A stretch of 64,000 nt of DNA, taken from NCBI RefSeq assembly GCF_018474005.1, contig NZ_JAHCSH010000004.1, positions 372,001-436,000 on the forward strand, read 5' to 3'. Shown piece by piece: positions 17,619 through 28,160 of this stretch. The stretch comes from Curvibacter sp. CHRR-16 (GTDB lineage Bacteria > Pseudomonadota > Gammaproteobacteria > Burkholderiales > Burkholderiaceae_C). Within the stretch, counting starts at the first letter, position 1. Every line of letters begins with the position of its first letter. The notes under the pieces were generated by a model. That model worked only from the letters and a program-made list of their open reading frames with translations, was not told the DNA's origin and ran no database searches. The translations under genes and the position numbers were made by a program.

Positions 17619-19163
17619 ATGAGCAACACCACTTTCACCCTAGAACCCGGCAGCATGACACTGGCCGACCTGCGCCGCATTTGGCAGCAGCCCGTGCAGG
17701 TGAGCCTTGCTGGCAGCGCCCACGCCGCCATTGCGGCATCAGCCGCCACCATCCACAGCATCGTGGCCAAGGGCGATGCCGCCTACGGCATCAACACCGG
17801 CTTTGGCAAACTGGCCAAAACCCGCATCCCCGACGAGCAATTAGAACAACTGCAGCGCAACCTCATCCTGTCCCACTCGGTCGGCACGGGCGAACCCATG
17901 AGCGACGCCACCGTGCGCTTGGTCATGCTCATGAAGGCAGCCAGCTTGGCACGTGGCTACTCCGGCGTGCGCGCCGTGGTGGTGGACACGCTGCTGGCCT
18001 TGCTCAACGCGGGCATCATGCCCGTCATCCCAGTCAAAGGCTCGGTGGGTGCATCGGGCGACTTGGCCCCGCTGTCGCACATGACGCTGGCCCTCATGGG
18101 CGAAGGCCCGGTGCGCGTGAACGGCGCCACGCAAGACGCCAAAGCCGCCCTGCAAGCGGCAGGCATTGCCCCCATCAACCTGGCCGCCAAAGAAGGCTTA
18201 GCCCTCATCAACGGCACGCAGGTCTCCACCGCACTGGCGCTGCATGGTTTGTTCATGGCCGAGCGCTTGCTCGAAGCGGGCACCGTCATCGGCGCGCTGT
18301 GTGTGGACGCGGCCAAAGGCAGCGATGCCCCGTTTGACCCGCGCATCCACGCCGTGCGCGGCCAACCCGGTCAAATGGCCGTGGCAGCCGCCACCCGCAC
18401 CCTGCTGGCGGGCAGCGCCATCCGCCTGTCGCACATGGAAAACGACGAGCGCGTGCAAGATCCCTACAGCCTGCGCTGCCAGCCGCAAGTCATGGGTGCA
18501 TGCCGCGACATCATCGCCAACGCCGCCCGCACCCTGCTGCTTGAGGCCAATGCCGTCACCGACAACCCGCTGGTCTTCACCGACACGGGCGAAGTACTCT
18601 CGGGTGGCAACTTCCACGCCGAGCCAGTGGCCTTTGCTGCCGACACGCTGGCGCTGGCCATCAGCGAGATTGGCGCTATATCGGAGCGCCGCATCGCCCT
18701 GCTGATCGACAGCAGCATCTCCGGCCTGCCCGCTTTCTTGGTCAACAACCCTGGCCTGAACAGCGGCTTCATGATCGCGCACGTCACCGCAGCGGCCTTG
18801 GCGTCTGAGAACAAATCGCACGCCCACCCCGCCAGCGTGGACAGCCTACCCACCAGTGCCAACCAAGAAGACCACGTCAGCATGGCCACCTACGCAGGCC
18901 GCCGCTTGGCCGAGATGGCCGACAACACCGCCACCATCTTGGGTATTGAGTGGCTGGCTGCCGCCCAAGGCGTGGACTTCCATCGCCCCCTGCGCACCAG
19001 CGCCGCGCTGGAAACCACCCACGCCACGCTGCGCAGCCAAGTGCCGTTTTACGACCAAGACCGCCTGTTCGCCCCCGATATAGAAGCGGCGAAACAGCTG
19101 GTGCTACTGGGTGCAGCAAGCCACAGCCACGAGGCCACGCTGCAAGGCCTGTGGAGCGCGTAA
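17619..19163 (+). CDS. hutH: histidine ammonia-lyase
   Basis: First enzyme of histidine degradation: removes ammonia from L-histidine to give trans-urocanate. It is 514 residues. Ala145-Ser146-Gly147 in [14 protein letters not shown] form the MIO electrophile by self-cyclisation. The catalytic tyrosine lies in [11 protein letters not shown] (Tyr56), and [15 protein letters not shown] is conserved. Its last 13 bases overlap hutD. Confidence 0.97.
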   Translation: MSNTTFTLEPGSMTLADLRRIWQQPVQVSLAGSAHAAIAASAATIHSIVAKGDAAYGINTGFGKLAKTRIPDEQLEQLQRNLILSHSVGTGEPMSDATVRLVMLMKAASLARGYSGVRAVVVDTLLALLNAGIMPVIPVKGSVGASGDLAPLSHMTLALMGEGPVRVNGATQDAKAALQAAGIAPINLAAKEGLALINGTQVSTALALHGLFMAERLLEAGTVIGALCVDAAKGSDAPFDPRIHAVRGQPGQMAVAAATRTLLAGSAIRLSHMENDERVQDPYSLRCQPQVMGACRDIIANAARTLLLEANAVTDNPLVFTDTGEVLSGGNFHAEPVAFAADTLALAISEIGAISERRIALLIDSSISGLPAFLVNNPGLNSGFMIAHVTAAALASENKSHAHPASVDSLPTSANQEDHVSMATYAGRRLAEMADNTATILGIEWLAAAQGVDFHRPLRTSAALETTHATLRSQVPFYDQDRLFAPDIEAAKQLVLLGAASHSHEATLQGLWSA

Positions 19164-19825
19164 CCGCCCTTGCATCCATTGCGCCCACCCCGTGGCGCAA
19201 TGGCGGCGGCACCACCCGCGAGCTGCTGGCATGGCCCAGCAGCGCCGACTGGCAACTGCGCCTGAGCGTGGCCGACATTGCCAGCGATGGCGATTTTTCG
19301 GCCTACCCCGGCGTGCAGCGCTGGTTTGCCGTGCTCAGCGGTGCGGGCGTGGTACTGCACTGGCCTGCACAGGCCAGCCAACCCGCCCACACCGAGACAG
19401 CTACCCCCACCAGCGGCGTACTGCAGTTTGACGGTGCCACCCCACCCTACGGCCAACTGGTAGATGGCCCGGTGCAAGACTTCAACCTCATGAGCCGCAG
19501 CGCCCACGCTGACTTGCTGCCTGTGCAGGCAGGCCAAGCGTGGCAAGCTCCTGCCAGTGCACCAAACACCATGCTGTGCGGCCTGTTCATCTGCCAAGAC
19601 GGCGTGCTGCAGACTGGCGATGCCCAGCACCCCTCGCACAAGCTGCCCGCCATGAGCCTGTACCACCGCATCGTTCATACGCCCAGCCACGGCACTGCCG
19701 CGCAGGCGCTTGCACCTTGGGTGTTTGAACCCACCCCCATGCCGCAGCAGCATGGCTCCACCGGACACAGCAGTCCCCTGCTGGGCTGGTGGTTCTACTT
19801 TCAGCCCGCAACACAGCCCCTATGA
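19151..19825 (+). CDS. hutD: HutD family protein
   Basis: Cupin-like protein found in hut loci of many proteobacteria. In Pseudomonas it is thought to limit hut expression by binding formylglutamate or urocanate, but its biochemistry is not settled. It is 224 residues from a GTG at 19151, overlapping hutH by 13 bases. The N-terminal [38 protein letters not shown] and the middle [11 protein letters not shown] are HutD hallmarks. No ATG is available nearer. The stop overlaps the hutI ATG. Confidence 0.88.
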   Translation: MERVTALASIAPTPWRNGGGTTRELLAWPSSADWQLRLSVADIASDGDFSAYPGVQRWFAVLSGAGVVLHWPAQASQPAHTETATPTSGVLQFDGATPPYGQLVDGPVQDFNLMSRSAHADLLPVQAGQAWQAPASAPNTMLCGLFICQDGVLQTGDAQHPSHKLPAMSLYHRIVHTPSHGTAAQALAPWVFEPTPMPQQHGSTGHSSPLLGWWFYFQPATQPL

Positions 19826-21102
19826 CCGCGCTCCACCTCTGGCACAACGCCACCGTTTGCACCCTGACGCCCGCCCCCGGCAACACCGTGCCCGATAGCC
19901 CCGCGCCAGATTGGGGCCTCATCCCCTACGGCGCGGTGGTGACCGAAGGCGACACCATCCGCTGGGTGGGGGCCTACAGCGACCTGCCCGCCCAGTACAC
20001 CCCCAGCGCGGGCCAGACCGCCCAGCCCATCACCGCGCACGACTTGGGCGGCGCGCTGCTCACCCCCGGCTTGGTGGACTGCCACACCCACTTGGTGTAC
20101 GGCGGCCACCGCGCCAACGAGGCCGAGATGCGCCTGCAAGGTGCCAGCTACGAGCAAATAGCCCGAGCAGGCGGCGGCATCCGCTCCACCGTGCAGGCCA
20201 CGCGCAGCGCCAGCGAAACCGCGCTGCTGGAAAGCGCTCGCAAGCGGCTGCTGCAACTGGCCGCCCAAGGCGTGACAACGGTGGAGATCAAATCCGGCTA
20301 CGGCCTGAGCTTGGAGAGCGAAGCGCGCAGCCTGCGCGTGGCCCGCGCTGTGGGCAGCGAAACAGGCCTGACCGTGCGCACCACCTACCTAGGTGCCCAC
20401 GCCCTGCCGCCCGAATACGCAGGCACCCCGCACGAGGCCGATGCCTACATCGACGCCGTGTGCACCTGGCTGCACGAGCTGCACGCCCAAGGCTTGGTGG
20501 ACGCAGTGGACGCGTTTTGCGAAACCATAGGCTTTAGCCCTGCGCAGACCGAGCGCGTGTTTGCCACCGCCCGCGCCTTGGGCTTGCCCGTCAAACTGCA
20601 TGCCGAGCAACTGAGCAACCAAGAGGGGGCCGCGCTGGCCGCCCGCTACCAAGCCCTGTCGTGCGACCACCTGGAGTACCTGAGCGATAGCGGCATCGCC
20701 GCCATGCGCGCCGCTGGCACCGTGGCCGTGCTGCTGCCCGGCGCGTTTTACGCCCTGCGCGAAAAACAGCTACCCCCCATAGACGCGCTGCGCCGCGCTG
20801 GCGTGCCCATGGCCGTGGCCACCGACCACAACCCCGGCACATCGCCCACGCTGTCGCTGCCGCTCATGCTGCACATGGCGTGCACGCTGTTTCGCCTCAC
20901 GCCGCTGGAAGCCGTGCTGGGTGCCACCGTGCACGCCGCCCGCGCTCTGGGCCTGCACGACAGAGGCCAACTGGCCGCTGGCCAGCGCGCCGACATGGCC
21001 GTGTGGCAACTGCAACACCCCAACGAGCTGGCCTACTGGTTTGGCAATTTGCCTTGCCAGCACACCATCGTGGGCGGACAAGTCTTTCACCCTGCGCTGT
21101 AA
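19822..21102 (+). CDS. hutI: imidazolonepropionase
   Basis: Third step of the pathway: a metal-dependent amidohydrolase that opens imidazolonepropionate to N-formimino-L-glutamate. It is 426 residues. The metal-binding histidines lie in [17 protein letters not shown]. Other landmarks are [39 protein letters not shown], and [19 protein letters not shown] near the C-terminus. The ATG at 19822 overlaps the hutD stop (ATGA), so translation is coupled. hutG follows after 6 bases. Confidence 0.96.
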   Translation: MTALHLWHNATVCTLTPAPGNTVPDSPAPDWGLIPYGAVVTEGDTIRWVGAYSDLPAQYTPSAGQTAQPITAHDLGGALLTPGLVDCHTHLVYGGHRANEAEMRLQGASYEQIARAGGGIRSTVQATRSASETALLESARKRLLQLAAQGVTTVEIKSGYGLSLESEARSLRVARAVGSETGLTVRTTYLGAHALPPEYAGTPHEADAYIDAVCTWLHELHAQGLVDAVDAFCETIGFSPAQTERVFATARALGLPVKLHAEQLSNQEGAALAARYQALSCDHLEYLSDSGIAAMRAAGTVAVLLPGAFYALREKQLPPIDALRRAGVPMAVATDHNPGTSPTLSLPLMLHMACTLFRLTPLEAVLGATVHAARALGLHDRGQLAAGQRADMAVWQLQHPNELAYWFGNLPCQHTIVGGQVFHPAL

Positions 21103-21108
21103 ACCACC

Positions 21109-22131
21109 ATGAGCCATTCCACGCCCCTGACCAACACCCCCGCTCCCTTCCACTGGCAAGGCCGTGTGGACTCGGAAGAAGTTGGCCCCTCTGCCCGCTG
21201 GCATCAGCGGGTGCAAGCGTTTGACGCTGCAAGCAGCCATGGCGGCAGCGCTGGTGGTGTGGCACATGGTGTGGCCCTCATAGGTTTTGCCAGCGACGAA
21301 GGCGTACGCCGCAACCAAGGCCGCCCCGGTGCCGCTGATGGGCCGCGTGCCCTGCGCCAAGCGCTGGCGGGCCTGCCCGTGCTGGGCGAGCCTGCGCTGT
21401 GGGATGCAGGCGACGTGGCCTGCACCGACGGTGCGCTAGAAAGCGCCCAAACCGCACTGGCCCAGCGCATAGCGCAGGTCAGCCAAGCGGGCTGCTTTCC
21501 GCTGGTGCTGGGCGGCGGACACGAGGTGGCGTGGGGCAGTTTTCAGGGGCTGATGCAGGCACACCCGCAACTCAAGCGCGTGCTCATCCTCAATCTGGAC
21601 GCGCACTTTGACCTGCGCACCGCAGCGCAAGGCAACTCGGGCACGCCGTTTCGCCAGATACACGACTGGTGCCAAGCGCACAGCCTGCCCTTTGTGTACC
21701 GCGTGCTGGGCATCAGCCGCTTTGCCAACACAGAGGCGCTGTTTGACCGCGCCGACCAAATGGGCGTGCGCTACTGGCTGGACGAAGCCCTGCAAAGCAC
21801 CGACCAACTACAAACCGCGCTGGACGCGCTGCAGGCCGACGTGCTGGCCGCCGACGCCGTGTACCTGACCATTTGCCTGGACGTGCTGCCCGGCGGCCAA
21901 GCGCCCGGTGTGTCCGCCCCCGCACCGCTGGGCGTGCCCCTGCACTTGCTAGAAATGGTGGTGGACTGGGTGTTTGCCCAGCGCAAAGTGCTGCTGGCCG
22001 ACGTGGCCGAACTCAACCCCAACCACGACCGCGACAACCTGACCGCCAAAATTGCCGCCCGCTTGGTTGCACGCATGGCGCGGGTGGTAGCGCCCACAGG
22101 GAAATTCACGCGCAGTGCTTCAATCTTGTAA
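21109..22131 (+). CDS. hutG: formimidoylglutamase (arginase family)
   Basis: Fourth and last step: hydrolyses N-formimino-L-glutamate to glutamate and formamide. It is 340 residues of the arginase/agmatinase fold. Manganese ligands are visible in GGGHEVAWG, NLDAHFDLR and ICLDVLPG. No formiminoglutamate deiminase (hutF) is present, so the cluster encodes the four-step route to formamide. It is the last gene of the hut operon. No terminator hairpin was seen in the 148 bases before the chemoreceptor gene. Confidence 0.92.
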   Translation: MSHSTPLTNTPAPFHWQGRVDSEEVGPSARWHQRVQAFDAASSHGGSAGGVAHGVALIGFASDEGVRRNQGRPGAADGPRALRQALAGLPVLGEPALWDAGDVACTDGALESAQTALAQRIAQVSQAGCFPLVLGGGHEVAWGSFQGLMQAHPQLKRVLILNLDAHFDLRTAAQGNSGTPFRQIHDWCQAHSLPFVYRVLGISRFANTEALFDRADQMGVRYWLDEALQSTDQLQTALDALQADVLAADAVYLTICLDVLPGGQAPGVSAPAPLGVPLHLLEMVVDWVFAQRKVLLADVAELNPNHDRDNLTAKIAARLVARMARVVAPTGKFTRSASIL

Positions 22132-22279
22132 AGAATCACTCACCCGACGGGCCAACGGTCATTGAATTTGGTAAATAAAGGAAAATTTACCCGTTATTTA
22201 TCGGTAACCATTCATTTAAATCATTTTCTTCAGTTAGATACTGTCACAAGCAAAGACATTCTTTCGGGAGATACAAGGT
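22132..22279 (+). promoter_or_regulatory. AT-rich leader of the chemoreceptor gene
   Basis: This 148-base gene-free stretch is AT-rich. It holds a weak inverted repeat (TTACC and GGTAA around 22187-22207) and, close to the ATG at 22280, a GGGAG ribosome-site candidate. No sigma-28-type flagellar promoter was recognised on the plus strand. Confidence 0.3.
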
Positions 22280-23932
22280 ATGGGTCGGTTATCGAATTTG
22301 TCGGTTTCGAAAAAGTTAGCGTTGGGTTTTGCAGCACTGCTGCTACTTTCTCTGGGGGTTATTGGACTGAGTATTTCGCGCCTGAATGCCGTGGCTGATG
22401 CCACGCAGCAAATGCTGAAAAGCCCCATCAAAACGGAGCGACTCATCAGCGACTGGGCCCGCAATGTGCGTGCTAGCCTGACCCGCGCCACCGCCATTGC
22501 ACGCAGTGCAGACAATTCCTTGGTGGACTTCTTCAAAGACGAGCAAACCCAGTCCAGCAAAGAGTCCGCTGAATACATGAAGGCTGTGCAAGCAGAAATG
22601 GACAGACCCGATGAACAAGCCCTCATGGCTGACATCGAAGTTCTTCGCAAAAATTATTTGCAAACGCGTGATGAGATATTTGCACTCAAAAAAGAGGGCA
22701 AAAACGACGAGGCCATTAAGCTACTAGAAGAGAAGTACACCCCACAAACCGGGCAATACCTGAGCAAGGTGCAAGCCCTGCTCATGGAGCAGCGCAAGCA
22801 AGTGGATCAATTTGCAGCCGACATCGATGCCAATCGCCAAGCCAGCAATCTGCTGCTCATGGCCTTAGGCGTAGTGGGTTTGCTTATGGGGGGACTATTC
22901 ACTTGGCTGCTGGCGGGCACCATTACCAAACCACTGATCCAGGCCACCGATACGGCTGAGCGCGTGGCCTCGGGCGATTTGAGCACAGCCATCCACATCA
23001 CCAGCAACGACGAAGTCGGCCGCTTACTGGCATCGCTGCAAAAAATGCAAACCAGCCTGATCACCGTGGTGGGCAATGTGCGCCGTGGATCGGATGCGCT
23101 AGCGCTGGCCAGCAACGAAATCGCACAGGGCAACCAAGACCTCTCTAGCCGCACCGAAAGCCAAGCCAGCGCGCTGCAACAAACCGCCGCCAGCATGACC
23201 CAACTGGGCAGCACCGTACGCCAAAACGCCGACAACGCCATGCAGGCCAACCAACTGGCGCAAAGCGCCAGCACCATTGCAGTGCAAGGCGGCGACATGG
23301 TCAGCGATGTGGTGGGCACCATGCGCGGCATCCACGAAGCTAGCAAAAAGATTGGCGACATCATCGGCGTGATCGACAGCATTGCCTTCCAAACCAACAT
23401 ACTGGCCCTGAACGCCGCTGTAGAAGCTGCCCGCGCTGGCGAGCAAGGGCGTGGCTTTGCCGTGGTCGCCAGCGAAGTGCGCGCCCTAGCAGGCCGCAGC
23501 GCCGAGGCAGCCAAGGAGATCAAATCACTCATTGGCAACAGCGTGGAATGGGTGGAAAAAGGCACCAACCAAGCCGATCAAGCAGGCCAGATCATGCAAG
23601 ACGTGGTCAGCAGCATCAAACGCGTAACCGACATCGTGGCCGAAATCAGCGCCGCCAGCACCGAGCAAAGCGCTGGCGTGGAGCAAGTAGGCTCGGCTGT
23701 AGCCTCTATCGACCAAACCACCCAACAAAACGCAGCCTTGGTAGAAGAAATGGCCGCCGCTGCAGCCAGCCTACGCAGCCAAGCGGGTGAACTAGTGCAG
23801 GCGGTGGGCGTGTTCAAACTCAGCGCATCGGACAAAGTACACAGCGCCATAACCGCCGTTATCCCAGCGCCCAAACGGTTGCTGGCAGTAGCCAAGCCCG
23901 CTGGCGGTGGTGATGCGTGGGAAACCTTTTAA
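22280..23932 (+). CDS. methyl-accepting chemotaxis protein with C-terminal WETF tail
   Basis: Transmembrane chemoreceptor, 550 residues: membrane segment about 12-31, a four-helix-bundle type periplasmic sensor about 35-188, a second segment about 190-212, HAMP about 213-265, and a long methyl-accepting coiled-coil. The signalling tip includes [20 protein letters not shown] and [15 protein letters not shown]. The protein ends DAWETF, which resembles the NWETF pentapeptide that tethers CheR/CheB in enteric receptors, so it may serve as a high-abundance receptor. The ligand is unknown; it follows the hut operon on the same strand, but a link to histidine sensing is only a guess. Confidence 0.92.
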   Translation: MGRLSNLSVSKKLALGFAALLLLSLGVIGLSISRLNAVADATQQMLKSPIKTERLISDWARNVRASLTRATAIARSADNSLVDFFKDEQTQSSKESAEYMKAVQAEMDRPDEQALMADIEVLRKNYLQTRDEIFALKKEGKNDEAIKLLEEKYTPQTGQYLSKVQALLMEQRKQVDQFAADIDANRQASNLLLMALGVVGLLMGGLFTWLLAGTITKPLIQATDTAERVASGDLSTAIHITSNDEVGRLLASLQKMQTSLITVVGNVRRGSDALALASNEIAQGNQDLSSRTESQASALQQTAASMTQLGSTVRQNADNAMQANQLAQSASTIAVQGGDMVSDVVGTMRGIHEASKKIGDIIGVIDSIAFQTNILALNAAVEAARAGEQGRGFAVVASEVRALAGRSAEAAKEIKSLIGNSVEWVEKGTNQADQAGQIMQDVVSSIKRVTDIVAEISAASTEQSAGVEQVGSAVASIDQTTQQNAALVEEMAAAAASLRSQAGELVQAVGVFKLSASDKVHSAITAVIPAPKRLLAVAKPAGGGDAWETF

Positions 23933-23976
23933 GCGCTGGCATTTATCGGGGGTCTGCACCGCATAAAATCGTTCAA

Positions 23977-25812
23977 ATGAGCGCATCTACCCCCGACAAC
24001 ACCAACACCCCCACCACCCACGTCAGCAACTTCCTGCGCCAGATCATCGAGAGCGATCTGGCCAAAGGCACCTACGCCAGCCGCCGCTGGGCTGGGGAGC
24101 CCGGCGACGCTGCCCACCATGCCAAGGGCGAGCCCGACCCAGCCAAGATTCGCACCCGCTTTCCGCCCGAGCCCAACGGCTACCTGCATCTGGGCCATGC
24201 CAAGAGCATCTGCATCAACTTCGGCCTGGCGCGTGACTACGGCGGCGTGTGCCACCTGCGCTTTGACGACACCAACCCCGAAAAAGAAGACCAAGAGTAC
24301 GTCGACAGCATCATCGACGCCGTGCGCTGGCTCGGCTTTGACTGGGTGCAAAAAGGCCAAGCCCCCGGCACGGCCAAGCCCTACCAAGCCAGTGACTACT
24401 TTGGCTTTATGTACCGCGCAGCGGTGTACCTTATTGAGTCTGGCAACGCCTACGTGGACGAGCAAACGCCCGAAGAAATGCGCGTGAACCGTGGCGACTT
24501 TGGCAAGCCCGGCGTGGACAGCCCCTACCGCAACCGCACCCCGGCGGAAAACCTGGCACGTTTTGAAGAAATGAAAAACGGCCAGCACGCTGACGGTGCC
24601 ATGGTGCTGCGCGCCAAGATCGACATGGCCAGCCCCAACATCAACATGCGTGACCCGGCCATCTACCGTATCAAGCATGCAGAGCACCACAACACGGGCA
24701 ACACCTGGTGCATCTACCCCATGTACACCTTTGCGCACCCCATAGAGGACGCGCTGGAGCAGATCACCCACAGCATCTGCACGCTGGAGTTTGAAGACCA
24801 ACGCCCGTTTTACGACTGGCTGCTGGACAAACTGGTGCAAGGCGGCCTGCTGGCAGCCCCATCGCCCCGCCAGTATGAGTTTTCGCGCCTGAACCTGACC
24901 TATGTGATCACCAGCAAGCGCAAGCTAGCCCAACTGGTGAACGAGGGCAAGGTACACGGCTGGGACGACCCCCGCATGCCCACCATCGTGGGCCTGCGCC
25001 GCCGTGGCTACACGCCCGAAAGCCTGCAACTGTTTGCCGAGCGCATAGGCGTGACCAAGAGCGACAGCTGGATCGACTACAGCACGCTGGAAGGCTGCCT
25101 GCGCGAAGACCTGGAAAACAAAGCCCACCGCGGCATGGCCGTGCTGGACCCCGTGAAGCTGGTGCTGACCAACTGGGACGACGTATTTGCCGACAAAGGG
25201 GGAGCAGCCTACCTGGAGCCCTGCACCCTGCCCGCCCTGCCCCACCCGCCAGAAGGAACCGAGTCCCCCGTGCGCCACTTCACCATAGGCAAAGAAGTGT
25301 GGATAGAGCGCGAAGACTTCGCCGAAGTACCGCCCAAGGGCTACAAGCGCCTCTTCCCCGGCAACAAAGTGCGCCTGAAGGGCGGCTACGTGATCGAGTG
25401 CACCGGCTGCAACAAGGACGCCAACGGCACCATAACCGAAGTGCTGGCCACCGTGGTGCCTGACACCAAGAGCGGCACCCCCGGCGCCGACAGCGTGAAA
25501 GTGAAAGCCGCCATCACCTGGGTGGGCGTGGCCGACGGTAGACCAGCCGAAGTGCGCATGTACGACCGCCTGTTTAGCGACGCACACCCCGACGCAGGCG
25601 GCAAGAACTTCTTGGAAGCGCTCAACCCGAACAGTCTGAAGGTGGTAACAGCCATAGTGGAACCGACCCTAGCCAACGCGCAGCCCGACCAGAAGTTCCA
25701 GTTTGAACGGCACGGCTACTTTGTGGCCGACCGCAAAGACCACCAAGCGAACAAGCCGGTGTTTAACTTGGCGGTGGGGTTGAAGGATTCTTGGCAGGCT
25801 CCACAGAAATGA
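23977..25812 (+). CDS. glnS: glutaminyl-tRNA synthetase
   Basis: Class I aminoacyl-tRNA synthetase that charges tRNA-Gln. It is 611 residues from the ATG at 23977; an open extension to 23917 is not needed. The HIGH-type motif is in PPEPNGYLHLGHAKSICINF, the KMSKS-type loop is VITSKRKLAQL, and RFDDTNPEKE is conserved. The C-terminal anticodon-binding barrels are complete, ending VGLKDSWQAPQK. The stop codon overlaps the start of a foreign-looking kinase gene (ATGA), so an accessory cassette abuts the exact 3' end of this essential gene. Confidence 0.96.
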   Translation: MSASTPDNTNTPTTHVSNFLRQIIESDLAKGTYASRRWAGEPGDAAHHAKGEPDPAKIRTRFPPEPNGYLHLGHAKSICINFGLARDYGGVCHLRFDDTNPEKEDQEYVDSIIDAVRWLGFDWVQKGQAPGTAKPYQASDYFGFMYRAAVYLIESGNAYVDEQTPEEMRVNRGDFGKPGVDSPYRNRTPAENLARFEEMKNGQHADGAMVLRAKIDMASPNINMRDPAIYRIKHAEHHNTGNTWCIYPMYTFAHPIEDALEQITHSICTLEFEDQRPFYDWLLDKLVQGGLLAAPSPRQYEFSRLNLTYVITSKRKLAQLVNEGKVHGWDDPRMPTIVGLRRRGYTPESLQLFAERIGVTKSDSWIDYSTLEGCLREDLENKAHRGMAVLDPVKLVLTNWDDVFADKGGAAYLEPCTLPALPHPPEGTESPVRHFTIGKEVWIEREDFAEVPPKGYKRLFPGNKVRLKGGYVIECTGCNKDANGTITEVLATVVPDTKSGTPGADSVKVKAAITWVGVADGRPAEVRMYDRLFSDAHPDAGGKNFLEALNPNSLKVVTAIVEPTLANAQPDQKFQFERHGYFVADRKDHQANKPVFNLAVGLKDSWQAPQK

Positions 25813-27173
25813 CTGCCTTCATCTACAAAAATTTAAAGGACCTAGGAAGCGGCTCTTTTGGTCGGGTGTATCTTTCCAAGAACGAGTCTGGTGTCGAAGT
25901 CGCAGTTAAGACTTTTGAGCCAAGCCCCGGGGTTCGAGCAGCAATAGCTCAGAATCAAATTGCCGAAGCTGAACTCAAACGCAGATTTTTTGCAGAAGCG
26001 AAGTACCAAGCAAAGATCACGCACCCTAACGTAGTCGCGGTTCTAGACAGTAACTTGTCCGACGAACCACCGTTTTTCGTTATGGAGAGAGCGGCGAAGT
26101 CACTTGCAGAAGATCTGAAGCTCGATCGCACACTAGGCGGAAAACCAGAAAAAGCACTTTTCGATGTGCTTTCAGGTCTTGAAGCAATTCATGAGCTAGG
26201 CATCTACCATCGGGATCTGAAGCCACAGAACGTTCTGCGAATTGAGGGCGCTGATGGAAGTTCTCGTTATGCCATTTCGGACTTTGGGCTAATGAAGGCA
26301 ACGACAGGCGATTCAACCACTCTCACTGCTACAGGGGCAATGGGGGGAACCGAACGATATGCTGCGCCAGAGTTGATGGGTGACTTCAAAAGAGCAACGG
26401 CAAGGTCAGATATTTTTTCATTTGGGGTGTTTTTGTGGGATATCTTCGTAGGGCCTGTTAACAGAGTTCCCTACACAGAAGTCCAGTTTGCTGGTCCGAT
26501 TGGTCTTGTCGCGGCAAAGTGCACAAAACGCTTACCAGCCCGTCGTTTTGCTTCAGTTGCAGAGCTTCGCTCTGCCTTGTTTGAGTCTTTAGCGCAAGAG
26601 CCTCAGCTTTTCTCGTCGTCCAAAGAACAAGACGTATTAAATCTATTGAAGTCAGACGCTCCGCTAAGTGATCAAGAATGGGATCAAGTTTTTTTGGCGC
26701 TTGAAGATGCAGATCCAAAAGGAAAGCCGCTCGCAGCAATTCTGCTTGCGTTTACCAAAACACATTTGCATCAGTTGCGAAACGAAGCACCGGATTTACT
26801 CGCGGCGTTTTCTAGTTATTACTTAGATTATGTTGACAGAGGAGAAGGTAGTTTCGATTTTGATTATTGTGATGTGATCGCAGACAAGCTAAATTGGCTC
26901 TTTGATTTAGGAGAACGCGCGATAAAGGCCAAGGTAATTTTGTCGCTCTTGATTCTGGGCGCTTCACACAACAGATGGAAGGTTGAACACATGTTTATGC
27001 GTCTCGCAGGTGCAAACCTTGAGAGCCCGGTTGCGGATCGCATATGCACTGAAGTTGAAGTAAGTGGAATTGCATTTGAAAAATACATTGCACATGTAGA
27101 AGGTTCAATTGATGTTAGCCGCAAAAATTTGCATCCGCTGCTCCATCGAATCTGGGAAAAGCCAGATGCATAA
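25809..27173 (+). CDS. Hanks-type Ser/Thr protein kinase with helical C-terminal domain
   Basis: Cytoplasmic protein kinase of 454 residues, no membrane segment. All catalytic motifs are intact: glycine loop GSGSFGRV (13-20), VAVK with Lys34, HRDLKPQN with Asp136, DFG with Asp158, and AAPE at about 185-188. The kinase domain ends near residue 265. The remaining 190 residues look mostly alpha-helical and match no domain I recognise; they may be the partner- or substrate-binding part. The ATG overlaps the glnS stop, and the PP2C phosphatase start overlaps its own 3' end by 8 bases. Base composition and codon use (AAA, GAA, TTT, AGA) differ sharply from neighbours, indicating recent acquisition. 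Confidence 0.85.
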   Translation: MTAFIYKNLKDLGSGSFGRVYLSKNESGVEVAVKTFEPSPGVRAAIAQNQIAEAELKRRFFAEAKYQAKITHPNVVAVLDSNLSDEPPFFVMERAAKSLAEDLKLDRTLGGKPEKALFDVLSGLEAIHELGIYHRDLKPQNVLRIEGADGSSRYAISDFGLMKATTGDSTTLTATGAMGGTERYAAPELMGDFKRATARSDIFSFGVFLWDIFVGPVNRVPYTEVQFAGPIGLVAAKCTKRLPARRFASVAELRSALFESLAQEPQLFSSSKEQDVLNLLKSDAPLSDQEWDQVFLALEDADPKGKPLAAILLAFTKTHLHQLRNEAPDLLAAFSSYYLDYVDRGEGSFDFDYCDVIADKLNWLFDLGERAIKAKVILSLLILGASHNRWKVEHMFMRLAGANLESPVADRICTEVEVSGIAFEKYIAHVEGSIDVSRKNLHPLLHRIWEKPDA

Positions 27174-27870
27174 CCTGCTATCAGCGTTTTTCTCCATTCC
27201 TAGAAACGAAGGGTCGGAAAACGCAGATTCGATTGCGTTTAAACAATATGAGGAAAAAACGTTTTGCATCGCACTTGCTGACGGCGTTGGCAAAAGTATT
27301 CATGGGCCCGATGCATCTCGAATTGCAACAAATATCGCTACCTCCGAAGCGTTGACGAAAAGCATCCCCGCAATATTCGATGAAGCGCGTAGTGCATTGA
27401 TTTCAGGTGCATCTAAGACACCAGGGGCTGTCTGGAGTACAACCCTCACAGTTTGCAAAGTTTCCAACTATCGCGCTGTTGTAGGGCATGTGGGAGACGC
27501 TCGCCTTTATCACTTGCGAGGGGAAGGAATAGTCACTAGAACTCGTGATCAAACAGAGCTTCAAGCCCTACTCGATGAAGGTGTGATATCCAAAGAACGG
27601 GCAAAAAAATATCCACGAAAGAACGTCCTCCTTTCAGCACTCAGCAGTGAATCGAACTACAACTTACAGGTGACTGAGTTTGAAGTCACGGTGGGGGATC
27701 GTCTCCTCATAGTTTCTGATGGCGTTTACAAGCAAATACTGCGTCGAGAAATTGCTGAGCTATCAGCTAAAGCGCCATTAGTAGATGTTTTCATTAACAG
27801 CTTATGTAGCCTACTAAAGGAGCGCGGAATCGTTGACGACAGCACTGCACTTTGCATTGAACTAGATTAG
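27166..27870 (+). CDS. PP2C-family Ser/Thr protein phosphatase
   Basis: Metal-dependent phosphatase of 234 residues, expected to reverse the kinase encoded just upstream. PP2C motifs are present: NADSIAF near residue 19, ALADGVG with Asp39, VGHVGDARLYHL with Asp111, LLIVSDGVY with Asp185, and DDSTAL (224-229). The protein has only the catalytic domain and is slightly shorter than typical PP2Cs. The start at 27166 overlaps the kinase gene by 8 bases. It shares that gene's low GC. No FHA, VWA or type VI secretion gene is nearby, so this is a stand-alone kinase/phosphatase pair. Confidence 0.85.
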   Translation: MHNLLSAFFSIPRNEGSENADSIAFKQYEEKTFCIALADGVGKSIHGPDASRIATNIATSEALTKSIPAIFDEARSALISGASKTPGAVWSTTLTVCKVSNYRAVVGHVGDARLYHLRGEGIVTRTRDQTELQALLDEGVISKERAKKYPRKNVLLSALSSESNYNLQVTEFEVTVGDRLLIVSDGVYKQILRREIAELSAKAPLVDVFINSLCSLLKERGIVDDSTALCIELD

Positions 27871-27925
27871 TTTCTAGTCACTTTGCGTGTTTAGTGTCTC
27901 AACTCAACGCGAGACTGAAGTAGTC

Positions 27926-28160
27926 ATGCAATCCCAATCCATCCTCCACTTCTGGTTCACCGAGCTAACCCCCAAGCAGCACTTCGCCAATGACGCTACC
28001 TTGAACCAAGCCATCCGCCCCCGCTTCGGCGCCACGCTGGAGGATGCGGCTCCGTGTGAGTTGTTTGCCTAGCGCCCCTCGCCCGAGCGGCGGGAGAAAA
28101 GATGTGTACCGCGACACTGCACGCTCCTTTGCACAGGAGGCGCTAGCACAGTAAAGTAGC
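27926..28160 (+). pseudogene. DUF924 family protein, 5' fragment (broken)
   Basis: The first 48 codons encode the start of a DUF924 protein (ILHFWFTELTPKQHFA, then RFGATLEDAAPCELFA). A TAG at 28070-28072 replaces what is normally a Trp codon, a short stretch is deleted, and the reading resumes in another frame at 28101 with VYRDTARSFAQEALAQ, as in intact DUF924 proteins. The middle and end are absent here; an intact toxin-antitoxin pair begins at 28180. A related 3' piece lies at 28690-28871 and a second 5' piece at 29487. Confidence 0.75.
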
